Below, piece by piece: positions 1 through 10,335 of a DNA stretch of 64,000 bases. This DNA comes from Theobroma cacao (Eukaryota; Streptophyta; Magnoliopsida; Malvales; Malvaceae). A program made the position numbers and the translations under genes. Each line of letters starts with the position of its first letter. Position 1 is the first letter of the stretch. The notes beneath the pieces are model-generated. The model was not told the DNA's origin. It saw only the letters and a list, made by a program, of their open reading frames with translations, and made no database searches. The DNA lies in assembly GCF_000208745.1 (NCBI RefSeq), contig NC_030851.1:17875842-17939841 (forward strand). Direction: 5' to 3'.

Positions 1-156
1 ATAAAATTATTATTATTTTATTATTATTTTTTCAATTGCGAAATATTTTATCCTAAACTAATCCTTTCGTCTTTTATCACTTTTAAACATTTAATTGACC
101 TCAATTTGCATTCGATCAACTTTATTAATCACTGTTTCAAAGTATGGGGTATTTCA
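1..156 (+). mobile_element. 3' tail of a Ty3/gypsy-type LTR
   Basis: The first 156 bases match, by eye, the last ~95 bases of the solo LTR at 44111-46741: the same run through 'cctcaatt..gcat', 'gctttatt/actttatt' and a terminal 'caaagtatgg.gtat'. That LTR ends in GTATTACA and this copy ends in GTATTTCA at 156. The start lies outside the window, so a solo LTR cannot be told from an element end. The sequence right after it reads as a plant-mobile-domain ORF, so the LTR appears to sit in that ORF. Confidence 0.7.
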
Positions 157-945
157 CTAAGAAACTGAGCTCACGCAGATTGAACTTCTTAGTGTGGATT
201 CATTCTTCCCAACTACCTTCCATGATTGAGACGACTAGTTTAGGCGATGATATGGATTCATTGTCTGTCAAAGTATATTCTCCTTACATAGTGGCACGTC
301 TTTTTGGATATGACCAACCAACTCCACCTAGATCCCATTTTTCTAGAAAACTTCTCCTCTTGCACTTTCGTATTCTTTATTAGTTTGCTCAATCGTATTG
401 TGGATAAATTCAAAAACTGTTGTCCTAGCCTTTGATAAAATAAGTGCCTATACTGCTGATTGGTATGCTTATTGGGGAAATTGTTGTCAGGAAAGAACTT
501 AATTTGTCGTACTTGATCCTAAAGTGCAATTGCATGTTCCTTCCATCAACAATAATGACATGTCACTTCGTTTGATTCGTTCTAAGAAGAACAAAACCCA
601 TTGTCAAGTAAGCTTGTTTCTTACTTTTCTTTATCTCCATTTTCATTTCATTCTCACGTAGATATTTGAACTCTTCTTTTTTTTTTAAAGAAGAATCAAT
701 TCCAAATGCATAAATGAAGGACAAGGTATCTCAGAGTATGAGAGTGAAGAAGAATCATGTGACCACACGAATGACCATGAGTCTAATGATGAGTCAATTG
801 AAGAAAGGTTTCCCAGGCATGAACATTTGAGTTTGGGAAGAGACATAGATGGTAATGCTATACAAAGAAGTCTGATAGATATGATCGATTTCTTACATTT
901 TACTATACAAAGTGTTGGTGGAGATGAGGTGAATGACATTACGGG

Positions 946-1075
946 AGTTAATGATGGTGATGTGGATGCTGCTACTAGAGTTGGTGGTGATGATGTGGAT
1001 ATGGATGCTGCTACAGGAGTTAGAAATGATGATGTGGATGCTGCTACTGGAGTTGGTGGTGATGATGTGAATGCC
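946..1075 (+). repeat. 33-bp in-frame minisatellite (acidic VGGDDVDAATG repeat)
   Basis: About four imperfect copies of a roughly 33-base unit encode VGGDDVDAATG-like peptides in the PMD-associated ORF. Most changes keep the reading frame, so the repeat arose while the ORF was translated or was copied as a unit. Confidence 0.75.
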
Positions 1076-1201
1076 ATTAACCAAAATGATCAGAGTGCTC
1101 TTGGGTTTGGGTTTAGAACATTTCAACATAACAATGCAAATATCATTGTTGGGGAACCTTTGCAGTTGCTCGTAGTATTCATAACAACTTTGGAATCTAT
1201 G

Positions 1202-1365
1202 CTACTCTTGGTGCTACTCGCAATATCTCTTCTTTCGAGGGTGTTCTGAATGTTAGTCGCGATGCTTCTTCTCTTAAGGGTGTTCTGAATACTACTTGCA
1301 ATGGTTCTTCTTTTGGGGGTGTTCCGAATTTTACTTACAATTCTTCCTCTTCTCTTAGAGGTATT
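1202..1365 (+). repeat. 39-bp tandem repeat (GVLN..SS motif)
   Basis: The word gtgttc(t/c)gaat recurs at 1241, 1280 and 1319, a strict 39-base (13-codon) period, with a partial unit before it. It continues the coding frame of the PMD-associated ORF after the stop at 1249 and suggests a second low-complexity segment in the ancestral protein. Confidence 0.65.
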
Positions 1366-2164
1366 TAGAATAACTTAAATATCATTTATTTAAATATTAT
1401 TATGCTTCCTTCTTACTGTTCACTGTATGCCATCTTTTTTTTTCTTTAATGGTAGAACGTAGAAATGATGCTTCTGACACCCATTTGGAAGACTTTCATG
1501 GCATTCTAGCCATGCCACAACACTTGCAATTATTGGAGCATGTCGATAAAGTAGAAGGTGAATTTTGGCATTTTAAACACAAGTTCTTGAATAAAGGCAT
1601 CATGGATAGCTTGGGTATTGCTTTAGAGATTACTTCCTCCCCATGGGTAGACATTTCTCTTGAAGAATTATAGAAGATGGTGGGTCTTATGGAAAATGCT
1701 CTCCTCTTTAGTTGTCACATTAAATGCCTTGACACTTGCATGGCTAAGGCCAAAGGATACATTATGACAAAGGTTAACAAACTTACCATAGAGGTTGAGA
1801 TAAAAGAGCTTAACGCAAAGAAGATAAAGCTACAAGGAAGATTAGACAGCCTCTCAAATTTTGAGAATGATAAATCCTCCTACCCTCTGAATTTCATACT
1901 CATCTAGCTTTTTTTTTTTCTTCTTTTTCTGATATTGTAAACTTGTTCTCCAAAGAGGACATTTACTTTACTTTCTTCGTGGTTTTATTGAGCTGCTTGG
2001 TTCTGTATTTCATTCTTTACGAACATATGAGTGTTTCACAAGTATTGCTGTGTGTGGCCGAAAAGGATTCTCAACTTCATATTAGGGAGAATAATCCTCA
2101 ACCTAATAGAAATGAGAATGACATATTACATGAGCACTTAAAGTTGCGGCCTTTTTATGAATAG

Positions 2165-2515
2165 CAAACTATGGCCAAGAAGTGAGCGATAAAGCTTGCA
2201 GCCAATAAAATAAAGCCAGATTATGAGCGTTAAAACTTGCGGCTAAAATATGAATCATATGGTGAAAGTTTCAAGCATAAAACTTTTGTCCAAGTGAAAC
2301 AATAATATTACAACCAAAATGAAAGCAATAAAACTTGCGGTTAAAAATGAATTTACTTTGAATGAATTTATTTTGACATATCACAAGACAGCCTAAATGA
2401 AAGTGATAAAGCTGTGGCTAATAATGCAATCAAAGCAAAAGAAATACAAGGCAATTGACGAAAGCTGATTTTAAAAAATCATTCATATAAAAGAAATAGA
2501 TAGTGGATAGTATTG
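2165..2515. other. non-coding stretch with a recurring 'taaarcttgcggc' word
   Basis: No ORF. A word like gataaa(a/g)cttgc(g/a)gc(c/t)aa returns at about 2188, 2231, 2325 and 2405, with irregular spacing. This is the spacer between the integrase end of the Tat-like element and the antisense PMD ORF. Confidence 0.5.
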
Positions 2516-2591
2516 TCATACATGATACCTCTTAATGTATTGAAAATTGACTAGTGTTGTAATAGCATTGGTCTTTGGATTCACTAGCATG
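2516..2591 (-). pseudogene. last codons of Ty3/gypsy integrase C-terminus (split by a solo LTR)
   Basis: Read on the minus strand across the solo LTR at 2597-5347 (one TSD copy removed), 5411-5353 plus 2591-2516 gives KFSPKWEGLYIV followed by a GYCMLVNP-type stretch and KRYHV before a stop at 2518-2516. That is the conserved 'GKFSPKWEGPY.V' end of Tat-type integrases. The frame continues through the insertion site, which supports both the domain call and the LTR boundaries. Confidence 0.7.
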
Positions 2592-2596
2592 CAATA

Positions 2597-5347
2597 AGTT
2601 ACGACCCGAAACCTCCATCAGGCCCATGACAATCGTCGCGACGTCCCGATTGATACTCATTACCCGGAATACCAATCAAAACCCCGCAAGGCTTACATAT
2701 CAGTTTTAAACAATTTTCAGTCGTTTTCAGCTCAAGTAAATCAAAAGACAAAATATAGCATTTTTATATAAAACAATATTTATAAAAACACGTGTAAGTA
2801 ATCTTTTGTAACTTAGAAGTAAAATAAATTCATACATACAATAATTTACAAAGTTATAATGTACAATAATAATTACAATGACAAGTGGCCCATAAATAAC
2901 CAAGTGTTGGTGATAGTAACCTACTGTCTATGAGATAGAGGGGTCAACTAGAATCCTCGATAAAATCGGGTATCTACAAGCTACCACAGGCCTGAAATAT
3001 TTGGAAAAGAGGTGGGTGAGATTTTGCTATCCCAATGAGTAAACAGACATTATCATAAATATCTAAAGGCGAGTAAAATGGAGGCAAGTTTAAACGACAA
3101 ATCACAAACCATTTCATAAGGTTTTCAATTTATTTCTTAAACCATAAAATATTTGTAATTTACCAAAATAGTTGTTAAGGCTTATGACTTTTATTAAAAA
3201 CAGGGCTCAAGCCAAAAACTAATCCTCGGGGATACCTTGGCCAAGGCATCTAACCAAGTCCGCCAAGGTTGTTAAGATATTTATATGTTAAACACATTCT
3301 AGTTTTGAAAACAAGTCGTTCCTTGGTGTTCGCCGAGTTACACATTCACGTGGGGGTTCGACGTGAAGTGAGCTCAACACTACCCCGGGAGTTACCCTCT
3401 TGTCTCTACAACCGGAGTAACTATGTAACCGGGTTTACCGTACCCCTCTAATAGGCAATTCACAAAAATCCGTCACTGCAGTGACTAAACTTACCAATTT
3501 TAATAAAATTTCGACAGTATAAGGTGGCTTTTATTTATTTACCCAGCTTGCATAGTAAAAGACGGCTTACATAAATTCCCAATGCAATTATAAAATATAG
3601 GCACTTATACTCATATATCATAAGCCATTCATAGGAAAATATATTTTTCAAGACAATTGACAACCTCTAATTACTCAATTTTATAATCAATAGTTTCTTA
3701 TTTCAGAAAATCAAGACAATATATTTATTTGTCACATTTATTTCTAAAACATCAAAAATCCCATTTTAATCTCATTTTCATTTCATAAAATCCATGAAGA
3801 GCATTTAAAAATAAACTCTAGATAATTTACAATAATAATAGGTTTACTCAACGTTTGTACAAATTAAATGCTTTCTACGTGCCCCGATCACTGTTCGTCG
3901 GGTACGACTTCCTTACCTTTACCGGAAGGCGCTCCTCCTAGACACATTGCAAAAATTAGACAATTCACCATATTGATGCTAAATCACTATATAATTGACT
4001 TAAATCCTATACTAATGCATGGTATGAAATGCAATAGCCTAAAGCGGCTTAAACGCGGTATTAACCTATTTTTGGCACTTTACCCGATAAATTGCTAACG
4101 CGTTCCATTTTAGCTCTAAATTGTCCCATTTTCTCTCCAACATTTCTAACCATTAAATATCAGCCAATAACTCACTAAAATCACCAAAATCAGCTCACTT
4201 TCCTCCTTGGAAAATGTGGCCAAAAATGGGACATTAATTCGGTAAATCTTCCACTTTGTTTTTCTATCACATTTAACCATTTTTCATCATTTTCTCTTCA
4301 TTTCTCTTAGAATAAAAATCAGTTCATCATCATTGTACATCATTGAACATTCAGCCAAGGGTGGCTATTGTGAAAATTTCATGCTTTCTTGCCCAATTTG
4401 ATTTCTATACACATTTAACTAACTAAAACTACTAATTTAACTAAGAATCAAAACCTAAAAATTCCAAAATCCTCCCCCTTGAATTTCGGCCAGCCCTTGG
4501 TATCACTTTTTGATCTCTCTCCTCAAGCGTGCTAAATGGAAACAAAGGCATAAGAAAGATAGAAATCAAGCTAAAGTCAAAAAATCTTACCGTTAGACAC
4601 GTAAACGGACGAAAAACGCGATTTCCCCTTTGAATTTTCTAGTTCTCCTTTGGTTTTTCTCTTTTCTTCCTTTCCTCTCTATTTTCTCTCTTGTTCTCTC
4701 CTTATGGCCGGCCATCACTTAATACGGGGTTTAAATGGGCTGACTTTTCATTAAAATATTAAATCATTAAAAAGTGCCATGTGTCACTTTCCCGTTGGCC
4801 CGTTTTTAAAATTTCATCTTTTAAACTTCAATTTTTCACCACTTAAAATACCATAGTTATTCATACCAAAAATAAATAAATCCTATGATTTTGACAAGTT
4901 TTGGGTGGTGAAAATTACCGTTTTTACCCCGAGACGATAAAATTACCATTTTGCCCCTATGTTCCAAAAATTGTCGGAATTGAAATTTTTCACTTCCTAT
5001 CATTAAATTATACTCCAAATAGTTAATCTTGGTAAAAAATTTCACTCCATGATCAAATTATTATCTTAGGTGGTAAAATGACGATTTTGCCCCTAAACAT
5101 CAAAATTTTTAATTTTTTTTCAAATGAACCCTCAAACTCCGAACAATCATTTTTAGTCATTCCTGAACTGTAAAATATTAAATTTCATCCTACAATTCCT
5201 ATTTGAACTAGTTCGAGGTTAAATCAACTCAAGTGTACCATTAGGTACAATACCGGGTTTTGTCTATTCTTAGGACTTTCTTAGCATAATAACATGCTAC
5301 TCAGTGCATGTATGTCATGACATGTGTTTATAGGGTTGGGTTTTACA
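2597..5347 (+). mobile_element. solo LTR of a Ty3/gypsy element, TSD CAATA
   Basis: A 2751-base LTR with no internal domain. It is flanked by a perfect 5-base duplication, CAATA at 2592-2596 and 5348-5352. The left end reads AGTTACGACCCG, a probable mutated TGTTACGACCCG, and the right end is GGGTTTTACA. Removing it joins the integrase C-terminus reading frame on the minus strand. The interior holds no credible ORF. A pyrimidine-rich tract (about 4615-4700) precedes the FseI-like palindrome ggccggcc near 4705. A solo LTR of this kind results from LTR-LTR recombination. Confidence 0.88.
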
Positions 5348-5352
5348 CAATA

Positions 5353-7299
5353 TCCACTCTTGTTCACCTCATGAACAATATATAGTCCTTCCCACTTTGG
5401 ACTAAACTTAGCTACTGATGTTCATCTGAAAGGCTTTTACTTATGAAGAGTGGTTTGGGAGTCTCTCTTTCTTCAACTAGGTTGAGTTCTTCCAACTCAT
5501 TATCTTGCAGCTTTGGTTGTTCTTGATGTTGTTCTGCTATAAGCGATTTTTTAGGTTCCCTTTCTATTTCTCTTACTTGAAGGCAAGACAGTGGTATATC
5601 AGGTGGTTCATGTGATATGAGGTCAAGAGAAAAAACTTCCTCAGACCCTGCGTCCCATCTTAAACAGTAAACTATCTTCTCATCTTCACGAGCATAGGAG
5701 CTTATTCCAGTGGAGTTTTCCCTCTTCTTTTCGAAGCATTTCTCTTTCCTCATTGCTTATTCTTCTTTGATATGTTTTCTTCCTCTTTTTAGGTGTATTC
5801 TTCCCATTGTGGAAGTGGAACACTTATATGCCTAGCTATGATAGTTTCACCTTCTTCTTTTGGTTCCTCAAAAAAAGAAGCTTCAATGTAACTTACCTCA
5901 TGGCATTCAAATGGTGCCTTGATTGCTGGAATGAAGATTTCCTTCCCTTTCCAGTAACCTTTGATACATTGGTGGCACAATGAAGGAATGATATTGTGAG
6001 TGTGAAGAAACTTCCTTCTTATGAGGAGGTGATAGGGCACATCAGCTTTAATAACATGGAAGCAAGTTTAGCCTTGAATAGGTCCTATCCTGAAATTCAC
6101 CATGACTTGTCCCAAAGTTTTAATTTCTTTGTTATTGAAGATAGTGATGGTAATAGGATGACACAAACTCCTTAAGTCTATATTCATACCTTCAAAGTAG
6201 ATAGTGGCATGAGGTTCACTGAGGAACCATCATTAATGAATGTTCTTCGCACTAGGTATCCATTAATATTACTTTCCACATAGAATGGCTTGTTTGTGAT
6301 AAGGATGTGGTGTGCACATGTATGCTTCTGTGAATACTATGGCGTTCTCATATCCACTTGTTATTTTCTTCATAGGTTGTCCCATCAAGCTGCATTACCC
6401 ATGCTGCAAACTAGCTATCTATACTAACATTATGGCTACCTTCTTTCTTGGTTCCCTTGAAAAGCCAAGTTGATCAAAGAAGTGTCTACAGCTAGGTGTC
6501 TTCATGAGTGAGTTAGCAATAAAAGAGGTAACCATAGCAGCTGCACATGTATCCCCTTTTTGATTGAAAGGTGGGCTAGGCTCTTCTTGAATACTAATCA
6601 CTACACTTACATGTCCTAGAGCATTTGGATGTGCAGGGAGTGGATTATTTTGAATCTGATTGTTTCCAACCAGGAGTTCTCCTGCTTGTGTCCTTTAGTA
6701 AAATATGGTACACCTGTTTTTGCATTCAGCAAATGGATGACCCATCATACGATGATAATCACAATAGCATGGATTGGACTTCTCTTCTATCGTTGGAAGT
6801 CTTGATATGTAAGGTAAATTTATTTGCCCGTCTCTAATCCATTCTTGAAGAAGCGCCCTTACTATATCAAGAAGAGCTGAAAATGGAGGAGATGCAACAA
6901 TCTCTTCATCTTGTCTTCTTTTTAAATTATTACGCCTTGGCCTCAAGTTTTCTCGAGGTCCTCTTCTTTCTCTACCTTTCCTTGAATTGTGTTCATAGTC
7001 AAGGTGTTCTGTTTATTGAAACTATTAGCTTCTTTTTACATGAGTACCATATTATTGGTCCACCGCGCACCCTTAACTAAAGTGGCACAAGTAGAAATAG
7101 GTAAATTTTTCAAATGCACCCTATATTCATCAAACATACCTTGGATGCATACTTTGACTAGCTCCTTCTCATCATGAGAATCTTGTATATCCAATACACG
7201 TTCCCTGAACCACTGGATGGATTCCATAAGATCCTCTTTTGCCTTATGATGTTCTCTCCCCAAGTCAATAAGGGTTACCTTCTCTCTGGTAGAAAAGAA
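5353..7299 (-). pseudogene. Tat-like Ty3/gypsy gag-pol remnant with RT, RNase H and IN core deleted
   Basis: Minus-strand reading from 7299 down. First comes a retrotransposon gag segment (7263-7036: EDLMESIQWFRERVLD, then VCIQGMFDEYRVHLKNLP). Next is a zinc-knuckle-like CDYHRMMGHPFAEC near 6770. The pre-RT segment (6040-5789) has PYHLL..LHTH.IIPS and GYWKGKEIFIPA, known from Tat/Ogre-type polyproteins. A linker (5753-5412) ends in LSDEHQ and then jumps straight into the integrase C-terminus (KFSPKWEG) at about 5405. The RT, RNase H and catalytic integrase regions that should lie between are missing, so the element is internally deleted. Several in-frame stops mark it as dead. The frame continues to 9588-10265 across the solo LTR at 7305-9587. 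Confidence 0.8.
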
Positions 7300-8104
7300 C
7301 TTTTTGTGAGACCTTGATTTTTATAGACTCATAACTAGAAGTAGACGCGATACCTCATAAATTCTCTCAAGTTAACCCCAATTTTCATGTTTTTGTGCAC
7401 TTTTTCATAGAACATTTTGTGCTCTTTCACTTTCTCACCATAAAACCCTTAAAAAGTCTTACTTCCATACTTCCTCTCACTAGCTAGGTGTTTTAGAGAG
7501 AGAAAGAGGGGGCTTCTATAATAGCTTGAAAATTTTTGGAATTGAATTCAATTACAAAGCTACCAAGGTGAGTAGTGAATTATAGTTTATTTTTAAGTTG
7601 TTGAGAATGGCTAGTGGATAGATTTGTGAATGTTTTGTAGTTGAGGTTATTTATTCATCTTTAGTGTGATTAGAATAGAGAAAGTAAATAGCCACTTAAT
7701 GGCAATTGGAAGCTAGTTAGGAATAACTAGTAGAACATGAATTAGGAGATAGCTTTTAGAATTATGGTTATGTTAATTAAGTTGATTTGTGACGCTATTG
7801 TGTGTGATAGGTTCCAACGAGACCCCACATCTCCATTTGGAGCATTAATGGAAGTTGGAGTCGATCTAAGATTCAACAAATACTGATGAATGAACTTGCA
7901 TTTCAAAATATTTTGGGAAGTAGGTACATGTTTAAATAAATCGTTTGAAAGATTCATTTGTTTTTGCTTTAAAACAACTATACTTGGGGAACAAGCCCTT
8001 GATAAAAGGTTTCTATCTTGTGAAATGTGCAATATGAATAGTTCATGCGTTATCACATTATATTGATATGTATATTATGCTTTGGATGCTCTTTTTGTGT
8101 GATA

Positions 8105-8330
8105 ATGATGACCCAACTATGTACGGTGTGGGAGTGCAAATGAGCTGATGATGACCCAACTATGTGCGGTGTGGGAGTGCGCATGAGTTGATGATGACCT
8201 GGCTATGTGCGAGTAGGGAGTGCACATGAGCTGAGTGTGGCGGCAACTATGTGCGGTGTGGGAGTGCACATGAGTTGATGTTGACCTGGCTATGTGCGAG
8301 TAGGGAGTGCACATGAGCTGAGTGTGACGA
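8105..8330 (-). repeat. LTR minisatellite, ~43-bp unit (core GTGCACTCCCACACCGCAC on minus)
   Basis: About five imperfect units, each with tatgtgcg..gtgggagtgca(c/a)atgag(c/t)tg, at 8105-8330. In reverse complement the core matches the 55-bp units of the LTR at 44815-45060. Confidence 0.8.
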
Positions 8331-8501
8331 GATGTTATGCATGATAATGTATGTATATATATATATATATGTTATAGAAAGTTTATGAAATATTTGTGAT
8401 TGTGTTGTATGTTGGCATTGTTAATTGCTCCCAAATTGCTTTTATTTTAGCAAGAAAATGGCTTTTTGATGTAACAAGACCCCTTCAACTAAATTGCTCT
8501 G

Positions 8502-8616
8502 TTTCTCGCTACAGCGAGAAACTCTCAGGTAGGCAGCCTTAATCCATGCTCTGAATTTCATTGCAGCGTGAATGGATTCTCGCTACAGCGAAAATGGATT
8601 CTCGCTACAGCGAGAA
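8502..8616. repeat. array of inverted-repeat words TTCTCGCT-AC-AGCGAGAA
   Basis: 8502-8521 is a hairpin word with 9-base arms (TTTCTCGCT / AGCGAGAAA) and a 2-base spacer. Copies follow at about 8577-8594 (one arm mutated) and 8599-8616 (8-base arms intact). A broken copy lies near 8825. All are inside the solo LTR. Confidence 0.85.
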
Positions 8617-9398
8617 ACTCTAGGGTGGTTCCAAAACTGTGGTGCAGTACTTTCAATTTGATAATGATTTTGACCACCTTTCGATCAGAACTGAATAAAG
8701 TGGTAAACATCAAAGTTGTATCCTAGTCTCTTAGTTTTCGAATGACACAAAAATCATGTCAATTGAACTTCTGTAGTGGGACATATTCTTGAAAAACTGA
8801 AGCATATGCAAACTAAGAATGGCTTTTCGCTACAGCATAGAAACCCTCTGTTTGTTTGTCTTGCTTGGTCATTGCTGAAATTTTCATTCTATTCAACTTT
8901 ATGTTCATCATGAATCTCGTAACATTAAGGGATTAAACATTCAAAGTTTGAAATCAAGGGTTTTAACCAAAAATTAGACTAAATTGCATGGTTTATTGTA
9001 AGCGCATCATGTTTTCTAAAACATTCCTTGTCGTTTCTTGTTCCCTTCCTATGTTCACTTATTGGGTTTATACTCACGTTTTTATAACTTCATGTTTACA
9101 GATTCAGAGGCAATTGGGACCTAGATTGAGTGTCCACGTATGCTCATCTTCTTGGTAGATGTTATGGCATCTCAGTAGCGGTACCTTCACTTAAAGTCAT
9201 TCTGCTGACGGTTGAGAGTCTTTTGTCTGTGTACACGTATATGTAATGTAAACTACTAGGAGTCATGTTATAAATGAAGTATGTATATGTTGGATTGATG
9301 ATGATGCCCTTATGAGATGGCAATGAACGATAGTACTTTGAGATAATACAAATATGAATATTCAGTTGCTATAAAATATTACTAAAACATTCACCATT

Positions 9399-9504
9399 GA
9401 GAATTACAACACATGGTTTTAAAGATGATGGATGGAATGAGGAACAGGATCGAGAATTACAACACATGGTTTTAAAGATGATGGATGGAATGAGGAATAG
9501 GATC
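9399..9504. repeat. 53-bp tandem duplication
   Basis: Bases 9399-9451 and 9452-9504 are nearly identical, starting GAGAATTACAACACATGG, with one visible difference (aacagg/aatagg). It lies at the start-side end of the minus-oriented solo LTR and looks recent. Confidence 0.95.
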
Positions 9505-9587
9505 TCATAAAAAGGCTTGCTTGGGCCTAGTGAGCTATGTTCATTGAGCCCATGGGCTTGTCATGGCTCAGGATTGGGACTATGATA

Positions 9588-10265
9588 CTTTTCTCCAAGC
9601 ATTTTACACATCTGGTTCTAAGAGTCAACTGAGTCGGGAGTAAGATTAAAGTACCATGTGTAGGCTTTCTTAGTAAGGGACTTAGAGAACTCCTTCAACT
9701 TTAAATCATCATCCAAGCTTGTGACTCCCAAGGTTTCTACAAACTTCATGACATGTTCCTAGGCATCACCAATCTTGTTGTTGAATTGTTTGAATTTTGG
9801 GCCGGTGTAATTTTTGGGGTATGGCTTAGCGACTACCTTGGCAGGATAGGGCAGCTTCAAGTCAAACTCTGAAAAGTTGAGACTTTTGTTCTTCTAATCA
9901 AGCAGCTTCTCCAACCCTTCCTTTCTGACAAAACTCTGAGTACTAATGGAAGGATTTACCATAACAAGATTGCCTACAACAGAGGGATTGATGGTATTGA
10001 AGGATGGGTCAATTGTGCTCTCTCCATTTCCTCCATTTTCATTGTTGTTGACCACATTAGTGGCATTTTCTCCATTATGTATTGGCATTGGTTGAGGTTG
10101 AGAAGTTGTAGTAGTTGAGGATGCAAATTGATTGATGGTCTCCATTATTCGCTTGTTGTTTTCTTCTAAGATGTGCATCCTTTCTTAGGAGGCTTAGAGC
10201 ATTTTCATGAGCTCTTGGATATAGATGGGAACTGTAGTTTCTTGGTTGTCAAGAGAACTCTCCAT
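9588..10265 (-). pseudogene. N-terminal gag of the Tat-like Ty3/gypsy element
   Basis: The ATG at 10265 opens MESSLDNQET, and two stops follow before the long piece from 10178 (MHILEENNKRIMETINQF). An Asn/Thr-rich linker comes next, then the gag core 'FSKSLTKKAYTWYFNL' near 9650, the typical 'SLT..AYTWY.SL' of Tat-lineage gag. The frame runs into the CTTTT duplication at 9588 and resumes at 7299. The start was chosen because it follows the primer-binding site by about 55 bases. Stops make it a pseudogene. Confidence 0.8.
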
Positions 10266-10317
10266 ATCTTCATATAAAAATTTTCGGCTAATTTTCACTT
10301 ACTACAATCACTCCTCT

Positions 10318-10335
10318 CCAGTGGTGTCACCAAAA
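10318..10335 (-). other. primer-binding site of the Tat-like element
   Basis: Read on the minus strand directly after the LTR end (..CCCTTTACA) the sequence is TTTTGGTGACACCACTGG. The TGGTGAC start is typical of plant Tat/Athila primer sites complementary to a tRNA 3' end. The matching tRNA was not identified. Confidence 0.6.

Larger units (their letters stand above)
157..2164 (+). pseudogene. decayed plant mobile domain (PMD) ORF, antisense cargo of the Tat-like element
   Basis: A broken plus-strand ORF in several pieces. The first piece (157-383) has YSPYIVARLFGYDQ, the signature of the plant mobile domain C-terminus (the 'yspdrVArQFGyDQ' motif of the aminotransferase-like/PMD family). Past a stop, 'ADWYAYWGNC' (about 450-490) matches the W..YW that follows in the family, and a GT donor follows near 606. 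Further pieces are an acidic repeat segment (827-1249) and helical pieces at 1449-1673 and 1677-1907. Stops separate all of them. PMD proteins occur both as host genes (MAIL1/MAIN in Arabidopsis) and inside transposons. Here the ORF lies between the integrase end of the minus-strand Tat-like element (stop at 2516) and its expected 3' LTR, in antisense, so element cargo is the best reading. A degenerate host gene is the alternative. Confidence 0.6.
7305..9587 (-). mobile_element. solo LTR (minus orientation), TSD CTTTT, inserted in Tat-like gag
   Basis: A 2283-base LTR flanked by perfect CTTTT at 7300-7304 and 9588-9592. On the minus strand it starts TATCATAGTCCCAATCC, a decayed relative of the TGTCACAGCCCAATTCC start of the LTR at 44111, and ends TCTCACA. 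Excision with one TSD copy makes the gag frame read through the site. It shares the 'gtgggagtgca.atgag' minisatellite with the 44111 LTR, so the two are the same lineage in opposite orientation. No ORF inside is credible. Confidence 0.88.

Noticed and set aside
8117..8314. His/Ser-rich 65-codon ORF on minus
   Set aside because: Translation of the LTR minisatellite.
8105..8330. CRISPR-like spaced repeats
   Set aside because: Units are contiguous, degenerate minisatellite copies in a plant LTR, with no unique spacers or cas genes.
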